Source: Isoetes taiwanensis | Lineage: Eukaryota; Streptophyta; Lycopodiopsida; Isoetales; Isoetaceae | Reading direction: 5' to 3' | Length of the DNA: 64,000 nt | Assembly (NCBI GenBank): GCA_021234155.1 | Contig: JAJEKV010000087.1 | Location: 3,949,242 to 4,013,241 of the forward strand | Shown here: in pieces, positions 13,335-23,030 of the stretch | How the letters are laid out: each line of letters starts with the position of its first letter | Position numbering within the stretch: position 1 is the first letter of the stretch | Translations under genes and position numbers: made by a program | Notes under the pieces: model-generated | Told to the model about the DNA's origin: nothing | What the model saw: only the letters and a program-made list of their open reading frames with translations | The model's database searches: none

Positions 13335-13964
13335 GATCCAAGGTGTTCTGGTTACTTTTATAGAACTCCGTGAATCAATATTTCCTCTTACAAGCCCATA
13401 ATTACAGAACATGGAGTTTTCTTCTGCAGACCAACAATGAAAGCAATGCTTCAATATGCCTCCTTTCATTGGGATTTGGCCATATGGTCAACTCTTCCCT
13501 TAGATATCATAACATCAATTTTGGACAAGCTCTATGAAGATGGCATCCCAAAATTTAAACATGTTTATGGAAAAGAGAGATGTTGGGGACTTCCTTATAC
13601 AAATTCAGTTGGTGTAACCCCTCAAGTAGTACCTATGGATAGTATTGTCATTGAATATCCTAAATACAATGGTCGACTCTGTGGTGTGTTTGAGTCTAAG
13701 CACAAAGCTCTTTTCAACAAAGAAAGTTATGTTTGTGTGCCACTATGGACACCTTTGATAGAACGCGACAACCATTTGTCCTTCTTATTTGATTGGCTGG
13801 TAGGGTTGAAATATGCACCAGATTTTGCCAATTACATAAAGGAGCATAAGTTGGATGACTCTTGGGACATATATGGTGATATTATCATCAAGACTATAGT
13901 GGATGAATACGGTGAAGATATGAACAGAATAAAGGCCCTATGTACAATGCCTTTGATAAACTGA
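13318..13964 (+). pseudogene. FCP1/NIF-like (HAD) phosphatase domain, active-site motifs lost
   Basis: Frame starting at the last acceptor reads GLLIFEIQGVLVTF, which aligns with the NIF/FCP1 motif I (LLVLDxxGxLV). After a further short intron (acceptor ending about 13429) comes RPTMKAMLQYASFHWDLAIWST (positions 13430-13490, shown in two parts: RPTMKAMLQYA, WDLAIWST), the motif-II region. Then come VYGKERCW, a strand ending CGVFESKHKALFNKES in the motif-IV position (normally DDSxxKAL) and a DNHLSFLFDWL tail. The DxD is ExQ and the DDS is FES, so catalysis is unlikely. It ends at 13962-13964. It overlaps the last Ulp1-like exon in another frame, so it may once have been fused to it. Confidence 0.5.
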
Positions 13965-14759
13965 TAACTTTTCTAGATGTGGACTTGCTTTCATAACTAC
14001 TTGTTAAATTATATCTATTATTAATATCTAAGGTTGAAGAAGTTTTATTATTAATATTTAAGATTTAATACTTTATAAATGCTAATAACTTTTAACTTTT
14101 GTTATTGGATTAGAAGTTGAGGAAAATGAAATTGAAGAGGAATTTATACATGGAGCGTAAACCGTAACAAAAGGAACTTGTACATGTACATGGAGCGTAG
14201 GTTGAACCAGATGAACCACCATCTCCTTTAGGGACCCGAAGCGTAATATGTTCCGATGTACCATTCTCTTGTGGCTTAGGGTATGAAGCAAGATTCCTTA
14301 CCACCGCCTGGATTATGGGAACAGTCGAACAGATCGAAGGCACGTAAGCACCGTGGATGAGATGCTAAGAATACTTTGGGCAATTCACAAGATCTATGAT
14401 CCCCGATCCTTGGGGAAGGAATCGGTTGCCAAGAAACACGAGTCAACTGTGGTCTTTGCGTGAGGGTCGGAGTGGGCTTCCAATTGCAAGAGAAGCGTGA
14501 TGGCCTCTGCCACGGCTAGTCCTAACATTATATGGCCCGGAAATCTCGGGAGAATGGATGCAATACCTATGAGATTTCAGCCACCACAGGATGTAATAGT
14601 TAGGCATAAAAGAAGTTGATATATTCTGTAAAGTTATGAATAACAAGAAACAAGTTTTGAAATAAGTTCATGTACTCAATTACAATGTAATATAAATCAT
14701 GTTACACCAGCACTTTTCTCTTTTCAGATTACTTCTCTCCAACATATAATCTGTTCAAG
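13965..14759. other. Region between convergent genes, nothing recognised
   Basis: Holds the 3' flanks of the two convergent gene blocks. A possible small plus-strand exon follows an acceptor at about 14113 (EVEENEIEEEFIHGA then stop). Direct repeats of CATGGAGCGTA occur at 14150 and 14190. No family match could be made. Confidence 0.35.
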
Positions 14760-17700
14760 CTATTCCAGATCATGTAGCATTTCAGGCAAACTTCCCAGTA
14801 GCATCTCATGCACATCAGTAGACAATGCATAAGCTGCAGAAGCACCCTTCACCTTATGATTTACTTTTGGCATTACAAACTTTGCTCCAATAACAGACTC
14901 TGCAGGTACAAGAACTTCTTTGTCATCCAATAACTTATACTTGTGGTGACAACCAGGCAATTTTTGATAGTAATAGGCGGATATGACTGTTTCACCTGTA
15001 TGGTGATAATTTTTGTAATCGTCAATAACATTTTCCTGCAAAACAAATTTTGTTTTCTTGCAAAGAAGGATATAGTATGGCACATTTTCTTCATTTCCTG
15101 GTGCAGCAAAAGAAGCAAACCTGTACTAGATCTTCTAGCTCTTCATTTACATTTGCAAAAGCAGCAGTTTCCTCATTCTCTACTTCACAATGAGTACTTA
15201 CTCGGGGTACTAGCTTCTTTAATTGCCACTTCCCACAGAATGAAATGGACTCACAAGCATCCCATTCAAAGTTAATGCAAGCATTGCAGAAGCAAGATAA
15301 TGGTCTCACCATTACTAAGGTGGGGTCAGTTGGACTTATAGAAGCTATAGCATGCAATTTCTGAATACCAGGAAGAGGTTGCACATCTAATGCATTGGTT
15401 CTATCAATATCGGCTCCTTCACTTCCCAAGATACTGTTAACATTAGATTGCTTGCTCCTCAAGACAACACAAGCATCATGTGCACCTCTAATCTCTTTCC
15501 ATGTTCTCGTAATCGCTCGCCGTACGCAAGTACCGCTTGGCCTTGGCAGACTCTCCATCATGTTCACCTTTTCCATGCCCAGAATCAAAGTAGTTCCATT
15601 GTAAACGAATGCCATATTCAACATGGTACCTGGTAATGAAATATAAATTTCTTCTGGACTTGTATTGTGCAGCACAACCATCAGACCACACAATATGATA
15701 CTGTACATGAGATCCACCATTCTCTTTCAGCCATTTCAGATGAAGCTTAAATGTATGTTGTACAAAATGTGTATCATGATTCCTGTCATCAGAAATATAC
15801 AAGTGAACAGTCTTCTTCAAGATGCCATTTACCTTTAGCATGGTAATCTGTACCATTATAGTAACTTGGTCTGCATTCCAATGTTCTGACTGAACCTCTT
15901 TGAAAGGCTTCAATGTATAATTTTCTGCAAAGTCAACCACTGATATCACTGAATCATCTCTCAGGTTTTGAACACATCTTCTGAATTCTTTGCTTTGCCA
16001 GTGAGCTGCAAAGTTGTGATGGATAAATGTCTTCATGTGACCAAACATGGCATCCAGCATTACAGGTGCATTTGTTGTCTTGTCCACCAATCTGAGCCTT
16101 CTTGAGACTCCTTTTTTAGACTTCTCATCCACATAAGAGTATATTTGCCAATTGACTTCACTTTCAATGTCATTTTCAGTTTCTTTTGGACACAAGATAA
16201 TGTTCTGCTTACCACAGTTCTTGCAATCACTTGTAATACAATTTAATTTGTGCCACTCGTCACTATCCTGTTTTGGACAAACCATACTCCTCCATAGAGT
16301 GCTGACATTACAGTATGTATGCTTGTGAGCCTGACAAATTCCATCATTTTTGTTAGCAGCACAAACTTCACAATTGCAGCTACAATTGATGTGGAGCTTA
16401 GCCCTCATAGAATTAAATGCCTTCCTGAAGTTCTCTGCTTGCTCATGCTTGACACAACAACATGTGTTTCTTTCCTTTAGCTTCCTTACACAATCAGGTT
16501 TGAGGTATTCGAACAATCGATGCCAATGTCTCCGCCTCACGGTGTTGCTCCACAAAGTTCGTGCATTCGACTGTGCATTCAAATCATCATAGTTAATAAA
16601 AGATTTTGTATGTGCAATTGAGTACATGCGAAGTCAAAATGTACTAACATGTACTCATATGTACTCATATGTACTAATATGTACTCATATGTACTCAGAA
16701 TGTACTTACAATATACATAAGGACAACAGAATACACATTACACATGTACATTAAATACATGTGTAAGGATAAAGTAGCAGTGTGGGTACATTACTGTACC
16801 CTAGAGCATATTACTGTTCTAGAGTAAATTCTTGAAGTCCATAGGCACTATCTGAAAGTCTGAGTACAAGATATGTACTCTATAGACATGTATAACATAC
16901 AATATTATGCAAATATCTAATTTGTACATTGGTTAAGAATTTTGGAGTCACTGCATAAATAAGAAAGGAAGATTTAGTATAATATACATGGTCAATAAAT
17001 GTAAGCAAACCAACAAAGGTGATTGCATATGTAAAAGTAAGTAAAAGTGAATACATAAATGATAGATCAGTCATTAGAAAGCATTCATACATCAAAACAA
17101 AGAAGATACTATAAATTCCAATAAAAGTGAACATATACATGAGGGATCGAAGCATTTCATACAATAAAGAATGAAATACCCGGGTATATCAAGAAACTGG
17201 ATTGCTTGATGCCTTTTCTTTCTTACATCCCCAGTATTTAGGTGAAACCTTGGTGTTGTTTAACCAAAATTGGATGACTAATTGCTTTGTGTCTTCGTCC
17301 AAACAATCGGATCTTCTCTTTACGCTTTGCTAATGCCCATATACTTGGACCTGCAATTTTCATTCTCTTTCTTACTTACTGCTGCAGTATGACAAATTTC
17401 GAGGATGGCGGAGTTCAACATTTTTGAAGCAACTCCTTTCTCGCTTCAATTCCCCATTTTCCCAACAATCATGGATAAAACAGAGTGCTTGGTCGCCAAC
17501 TTGTCACTTGCTATTAGAAGATTTAACCTCTTCTAATCCATCTTTGAGATTTTGTAACAATGAATGTTTCACCACCGCTTCCGAAGGTAGCTCGATCACG
17601 TGTTTAAACAACCCCAAGAGCACATTATCTTGCAAGATCCGGAAACCAATACCTCTCTTTCACCGGAGATAGAGAACGGCTTCATTTCAAGCATTCAACA

Positions 17701-17890
17701 ACCTTTTCTGCTCTTTTCCTGATTTTTTTGGTGAAGTACCTGGAATATGATCTGCCATTCTCACTGTTGATAGTATCACTCTCTGTCACTTCATTCAGCA
17801 TGTCATTTAGAGTATCTTGTTCAACCATTTTACGCTTCCCTTTGTCGATTTCGTATCACCGTCCTCATTTTGGACATCAGCCGAGTAATT
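14760..17890 (-). pseudogene. DDE-like transposase of unassigned superfamily, copy 1
   Basis: Read right to left. Degraded N-terminal exons (17890-17180) include KYMGISK and QFWLNNTKVSPKYWG. The main exon (16627 to about 15545) has FEYLKPDCVRKLKERNTCCC, several Cys/His pairs (CNCEVCA, SDCKNCGKQNIILCP), then VVDFAENYTLK, HIVWSDGCAAQYKSRR and FDSGHGKGEHDG. Those last three supply Asp, Asp and Glu in RNase H-like order (about 15933, 15681 and 15564). A frameshift near 15545 leads to RRAITR and GAHDACVVL; another near 15120 leads to a C-terminal domain (14760-15113). Copy 2 at 61455-64000 aligns throughout. I recall similar motif order in uncharacterised repeat-encoded animal proteins but cannot verify it. 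Confidence 0.7.
16639..16710. repeat. 10-bp minisatellite (ATGTACTCAT)n in the transposase intron
   Basis: About seven imperfect 10-bp units between the main exon and the N-terminal exons of the DDE-like gene. Copy 2 has a different, longer minisatellite at the equivalent place (62290-62850). Confidence 0.75.
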
Positions 17891-18009
17891 CTTTCATACT
17901 TTGATTTTCTTGTGCCATGCCCCTACTACTACTATGAAAACTGATATGCATGCAAAGATCCGGCAAGAATTTGAAATTCTTTTCTTTGTTTTAGATTCTT
18001 AGACCGTAG

Positions 18010-18074
18010 ATTGGAGGGAATTTGCTTGCTTCGGATGGATTGGAGGGAATTTGCTTGGATCGGAGGGAATCTAG
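18010..18074. repeat. Subterminal repeats near the right TIR
   Basis: ATTGGAGGGAATTTGCTTG at 18010-18028 and 18039-18057, and a diverged third unit ATCGGAGGGAATCTAG at 18059-18074. They lie about 190-250 bp inside the right end and upstream of the transposase start, where transposase-binding subterminal repeats are usual. Confidence 0.55.
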
Positions 18075-18257
18075 TGATTGTGCCCAAAATTTTGCAACAA
18101 CCGTCGGCCACTTCATGTCATGATGACAAACAATCAAATATATTCCTTTTTTAAATATATAACGACAAGCACGTGGCCTCCTACCATACATTCAAAATTA
18201 CATAAAAAATGGGTTTTCTAGTGCAAAATAGTACATGAATTTAGAACTAATGTATGA

Positions 18258-18278
18258 CACCCTAGCATGCTTTTACCC
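18258..18278 (-). repeat. Right terminal inverted repeat
   Basis: Minus-strand reading begins GGGTAAAAGCATGCTAGGGT, 19 of 21 positions equal to the left repeat; CCCT follows on the outside at 18279-18282. Confidence 0.7.
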
Positions 18279-18635
18279 CCCTCTATTTGACGAGGTTTTT
18301 GTTTTTTGTCGCGTGGCACGCGTGATCAGCCCCTCCACTCTGGGAGGTTTGTGTTGTCTCGTTTTGTTGTGTTGGTGATCTGCAGGTACAGGTTGGCGAG
18401 CGGCATCTGTTTTGACTTCTCCATGCGTGGGTTTTTGGGAGCGATTTCTATGCCTTACGTTTGTCCAAGCCCCTTGCTGAAGGCTCATCACTAGGGTTTT
18501 TCCTCGAAAACCCGAAAGGGCGGGGTTTTTTAATCCACGTGATAAGCTTTCGGCAGGTACACCAGCCACACATCTATTAGCATTGTATTTTTTGGGGGTC
18601 CAAATCGGGCGGTTTGTTGGTTTCATGCGAGCCCC
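18279..18635. other. Right arm of the outer TIR element
   Basis: No coding sequence seen. It contains a second copy of TGGCACGCGTGAyCAGCCCC (18311-18333), also present just left of the inner element (9174-9193). Before the inner insertion these two would have been about 50 bp apart as a tandem pair. It ends with the outer terminal sequence. Confidence 0.55.
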
Positions 18636-18645
18636 ATTCTAGAAT

Positions 18646-19253
18646 GGCTATTTGTGTCATACTCTCGATACTTGGCATAATTCCTTGTCTAAGGTGGAGG
18701 TTTCTCAGCAACTATTGGCAAATATGAAGCAGTTAATAGAGTAGGACCGTGGATATCTTCTAGCGGTTCGAAGCAGGCAGGAGAGCCTAGCAGCGATGCA
18801 TAGGTATGTGTGCACGTTCAGGGAAGGAGATAATGTTTTGGCCGAAGACCACAGTGAAGCAGGCCAATTTGAGAATTGGCAGCTGCAAGAAGCTTGCTTT
18901 AAGATGGGCGGAACCCTTTCTGATCACTAAGAAGGTGGGACAATCTTATAAGTTGGATTTTCCTGCACAATTAAAAGTACATAAAGTCTTCCATGTGAGT
19001 TTTCTCAAGAATCACACATGAAAATCAAAAGAAGTTAGAGACTCCAACATTTATAATGACCGAGGAGAAATTCTTGGAGGCATTTCTTGACAAATCATTC
19101 AAGAAGACGAGAAGATTGCAGTTCCTGCAATACCTAGTCAAGTGGTCATACTTACCAGTGGAAGACGCCATATGTGTGAGGTTCCATGTATTTATATATG
19201 ATACGTCACCAGAGGTATGTAAGGGTTTATTGACCATTCATGTGTTGACTTAA
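18646..19253 (+). pseudogene. Ty3/gypsy integrase 3' half and chromodomain
   Basis: Resumes the interrupted integrase. SLSKVEVSQQLLANMKQL (about 18680-18740) and AMHRYVCTFREGDNV precede ANLRIGSCKKLALRWAEPF and LKVHKVFHVSFLKNH (18860-19020), the GPY/F-type end of gypsy integrases. A chromodomain-like piece follows (EEKFLEAFLDK, QYLVKWSYLPVEDA; 19056-19180), so the element is a chromovirus. Frames are broken in several places. Confidence 0.8.
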
Positions 19254-20139
19254 TGGGGCAGTATATTACATTGATTTTAGGCATAGTAATTAACATTTAT
19301 ATTAATAATTATGGGGAACCTAGGCACCATGTGGCGCTAGCTGGTTTTAAACTTGCCATTTGCAGTAGCCCCAAACCCCAATTCAAAATTAGGGCAAAAC
19401 TCTAGTTTAAGGGAGGCATATATTAACCCAATTAATAATTACTTCAATTAGCAATTAATTTAATATTTTAGTTTAGGAAATTGCCACCTAGCCCAAATCG
19501 ATTGGGCAAGGTAGAACTGTCAAATTTGGTTCAGCCAAATTGGGGCTTCATCCCCAATTTGCCCCAATTCCAATTTGGGGCCAATTAAAGAAGAAGGAGG
19601 AGTCTATTCAACCAGCAGAGCATGGAGAACTTGAGAGATATGGGGATCTAACTCAGATACCGGTTAGTAGGCTTAGTTAGCTTGAGATTCTAGATAGAAA
19701 TTAACCTTTGCTTGTTTAGATGGATGATTAATCTCTTATTGATACTCTACTTGAAGTTATGAGTGGATTCATGATTTATGGTAGTTCTTTTATTGCACCT
19801 CTTGTGAAAGTGGGTAGAGACCTAAAGGCTAGTAGGAATAGAGATGTTTCTAGCTAGAACCTCATAAATCCCAATAAACGTGGCCTATGCACAAGAACCC
19901 AACTGGTTGTGGATGCTACGCCAAGATTGAGCACCATATAACAGATACAATGGTGAAGTGGAAGTGGAGCCTTGCTGAGCGGGGCGACTGGGGGTCCTAT
20001 AGTGTGCAATATTTGTAGTCGGTCACCGTGTATAGGCAGAGTATGGGTCTGGCACCCCGTGGATCGCACCATCCAGTGGGACGTCCTGGGCTCGATAGAT
20101 GCAGTGAGCCGACCCGCATATATGGTGCATGAGTTCATT
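19254..20139. other. Probable 3' non-coding/LTR part of the chromovirus
   Basis: Non-coding sequence after the chromodomain. It has an inverted pair around 19535-19585 (CCAAATTGGGGC / CCCCAATTTG). The stretch 19980-20110 resembles the 57420-57610 stretch of the long LTR in style (GTCGGTCACCGTG, ACCCCGTGG). LTR borders could not be set. It stops at about 20139, where a minus-strand LINE begins. Confidence 0.4.
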
Positions 20140-22262
20140 AACTTCTAGCCCCACATCAATGCTACTTTTAGGCTTTAGCCTATTCCAAAACTTTCTAGGA
20201 TCAGCAATTAGCTATGCCACTATATTCTCTTGCTTCTTTTTGAGAAAGGCATGCTTTTTCCTCTTAATTAACTTCATGTACTCAGTCTTGCATTGCTTAG
20301 ATTTTACATGTTTATAATGCTCCCTCTTAAGTTAGCATTCTGCATCTATTGCACGACAAACCTTTTAGTTTTCTCATCGATAAAAAACACTGCTCAACAC
20401 ATTTTACTAATATGGAAGAAAGCACATCACTCATTTTAGCAGCGCCACAAGGCCAATGTGCCATATTTATTTGGTTTTCACAAAGTTGCTCAACATGGAA
20501 ACTTCTTACCTTCGAGGCAAACTCTGCACTGGCTAAGACATAATCCAGTACACTTGCGTCTCTGCTTACGAGCAACTAGTCCAGAAAATTTTGTTGCATC
20601 ATTGTATATAAGGAGATCAAAACCATTACACAAGCTTAGCAGCTGATGACTTGAAGGATTAGCCCAACGTCCAGAACCTTGTGATGCTCTATATCATCCA
20701 CTATCTTTCAACTTGTTCTCTTCTAACATTTTTGCCCAAATAGCATTGCCATGATCATTCCGAATCGCAGTTTGTTTATTCGCGGTGCGCCTATTAAAAT
20801 CCCCCATCAGCAAAATATCTCGTTGCTGAGTCAACTTAACTATGTCTTGCTCTAAATAGTTAAATGGGTCATTTATGTCCAACTCCCCTACACCATATGT
20901 AGAAGACTCTCGAGGAGGGAAGTAGCACCCAACAATAAACAATGTCGTCTTTCTGCCTGGAATTTCTATCCAAATCGTTTGCTTAGATTCTTTGACCACC
21001 TTAGCCATATGTACAAACTTAGAGCGAATATAACAAGCGATGCCACCATATCATTTTCTCCTCCATCCTTTAGTATTCCATGTTGAACTTATAAGTGTAA
21101 ATCCTTGAAGTTCGGGTAGCCCACGCTTTTCATACTCCTCTGTTTCTAGAAAAAAGACGATATCAAATTATACAAGAACATTAGTCATTGTATCCACCTT
21201 ACTTTGCTTCAACGTGTTGATGTTCCATGCTCTAACCCTGATGGCCCCATTTTCCTATTGATCATCTTCCTGCACCACCACTTTCCCCTTTTGCCAAAAT
21301 GTTTTCTTGCCTTACTGCCTAGCTCTTTCAGTTTCTGCAATTGAACTTTGTGTTCCTGGAATTGTTCGTTTGTGAAGTCCTCATTAATCCATACTTTTTT
21401 CCCTTTCCGCATTTGCCCTTTCTTGAGTATTTCAGAGCGAAATTCCCTGTTCAAGAACTTACCCACTATGTGACGACCCCAATTTTCCCTTTTGCCTATT
21501 CTAAATGCTTCAATGACCCCAGTTTCATGTAGATGCTCATGATCAAAGATGAACTGACAGACTAAATCCTTAATATCTTCTTATCCACTCAGTTAAACTT
21601 ACTATGCGCAAGTAAGGCCCTATTTTTCTGGTCTTGCAGTTCTATAAAATCTTCTAACTATTTTTTTTTTATCTCCATAACAGAGTTGGAATTAGCATCG
21701 CTTACCGCCAATGGGCTGACTCCTTGTTGTTTGAATTTGTTCCGATTGCAGGTTTAGTTCAGATTTATAGTGTTCAATTTTGACTTGAACTTGCTTAGAT
21801 ACGTGTTTAGACGACCTTGTTGTTAGAATGCCTCAGATCAGCTAAAGCAATTAGCACTACATCTTGAATTAAAGCATGGATAATATCTTGCAATGAATAT
21901 TTGATTGTACCTCTGACCACAACACCAAGACTCTGCAATCCTATGCTTTCCCCAAACGAAATGTATGTGGGAGAAATCCATGCTTTTCTTTCAGCTTAGC
22001 CAGAGTTGTCAGATTCAGACGCCTAAGAACTTGGAGTTGGACCAGATTTTGTAGAGCTCGATGGTCCTATTCCCTTTTTATGGTATTTTTGGCTTTGCCT
22101 ATCCCTTTCCCCAGCCCTGATTCTTCAACAACAACATTTTTTACTGTCCCCTTGGCTTCATCAGATGTCATCTTGGTTGCAGTGTGAGCCATGGACCCAT
22201 CAGAAAAGGAGGTCACGAAAGAGAGAGAAGTGAAGTTTTTTATTTTGTCTATCGGAGAGAAA
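20140..22262 (-). mobile_element. LINE copy D1 (family 1), 5'-complete, 3'-truncated
   Basis: Minus-strand copy whose 5' end abuts the 3' tail of copy D2 at about 22262. It starts with a pyrimidine-rich leader (22262-22196) and an ATG at 22192 (MAHTATKMTSDEAKGTVKN), a candidate ORF1 start that I cannot assign to a family. The ORF2 linker (KGKKVWINEDFTNEQFQ, about 21400) and the endonuclease follow (FFLETEEYE about 21150; GCYFPPRES; LLMGDFNRRT; LDYVLASAEF about 20540). It fades at about 20140 after KFWNRLKP, before the RT. Stops and frameshifts are frequent. Confidence 0.75.
20694..21008 (-). pseudogene. LINE endonuclease fragment, copy D1
   Basis: Open piece with QTIWIEIPGRKTTLF, GCYFPPRESSTYG and ILLMGDFNRRTANKQ, matching the endonuclease of copy A motif by motif. 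The N-terminal Glu motif and the C-terminal half are in adjacent frames, separated by stops. Confidence 0.8.
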
Positions 22263-23030
22263 TGAAATGAAATGTTGTGTTTATTACATCTGTAGATGAT
22301 CAGGTCTAGGAGACGCCCAAACATGTACATTCAACATTATAAAACATATATTCTAATGCATCTTCTAGCATAAATGCATTAGACTCTTCCCATCTCTCAT
22401 CACTTATAATATTATATTCTTTACCAGGCATTAATTGTTCTCTCTCTGCTAATACCTCTTTTAAATACTTCCCGATTTGTTTTCCAGGTAAGTCAAAAAA
22501 TGATAACAACGAGTTCGAATGAATATCATGCTTACGAATCCCCATGTACGACGGACATCTTATGGTCACATGTGTTTCGTCTTCAACTTCCTGCATATCA
22601 CACACCTTGCACAATAACTCATGAGGAATATCACTCCAGCGCCCGACTTCAACCCCCAATCTATGAGAGCTAAGTTGCTTCCTGCTTATCATGTGCCTTG
22701 TTTTCAAAGACACACCTTCCTTAAGATATTTGGCCTGTGGGATTCACATATTTTTTGTAAAATTCTTTCTTCATCTCTGGAACTTCCAATTTCTTCTAAT
22801 GAGGCATTGGTGCACCCACCCCCAAATATTCGATTTGTTCTCGTGTAAGTAATGAATGTCTAAACCCCATTTCCTCATCCATTCTACAATATCTGCATAC
22901 CATCCCTTGCCCTTTGTCTCCTCCAATGCCTGTCTTGGTAAGCTATCTTCTGCCATTCCAAATTTTACCTTACAAAGTGTGACATCCCATGCTCGTAGCT
23001 TGAGAAAACATCTGATGGGAAACATAAGGC
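22262..23030 (-). mobile_element. LINE copy D2 (family 1), 5'-truncated
   Basis: Minus-strand copy of the ORF2 C-terminus. Two open pieces: 23025-22771 (LRAWDVTLCKVKFGMAEDSL) and 22713-22306 (SRKQLSSHRLGVEVGRWSD, then CKVCDMQEVEDETHVTIRC). The tail on the minus strand is a run of TTTCA repeats as in copy A. The hairpin at 22294-22307 (AGACC-TGAT-CATCT) is decayed to three pairs. The 5' end at about 23030 is a truncation. Confidence 0.8.

Larger units (their letters stand above)
9195..18278. mobile_element. 9.08-kb DNA transposon with DDE-like, RING, Ulp1-like and phosphatase-like genes
   Basis: Bounded by inverted repeats at 9195-9215 and 18258-18278 that match at 19 of 21 positions, each flanked outside by CCCT (9191-9194, 18279-18282), a possible 4-bp target duplication. 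Inside, a plus-strand gene block (RING/coiled coil, Ulp1-like, FCP1/NIF-like; 9700-13964) converges with a minus-strand DDE-like transposase (17890-14760). Just inside the right end are three copies of GGAGGGAAT. A second family member begins at 61210. The superfamily is not one I can name. The companion genes could be element-encoded or captured. Confidence 0.7.
8985..18645. mobile_element. Outer TIR element, about 9.64 kb, carrying a nested transposon
   Basis: Starts with the same left arm as the 330-bp element (8995-9130 nearly identical to 8619-8755) and ends with TTTCATGCGAGCCCC at 18621-18635. The ends are inverted copies (GGGGCgaGCATG versus GGGGCtcGCATG) and both are flanked by ATTCTAGAAT. 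The shared terminal 40 bp (GGCGGTTTGTTGGTTTCATG) occurs at 8920-8940 and 18608-18627. Most of its interior is a second element (9195-18278). The whole sits inside a gypsy integrase gene whose halves are at 8090-8608 and 18646-19253. Confidence 0.6.

Noticed and set aside
15091-15720. 209-codon minus-strand frame as a separate gene
   Set aside because: Its first part is out of frame with the transposase motifs and its second part continues the transposase after a frameshift, so it is part of that gene.
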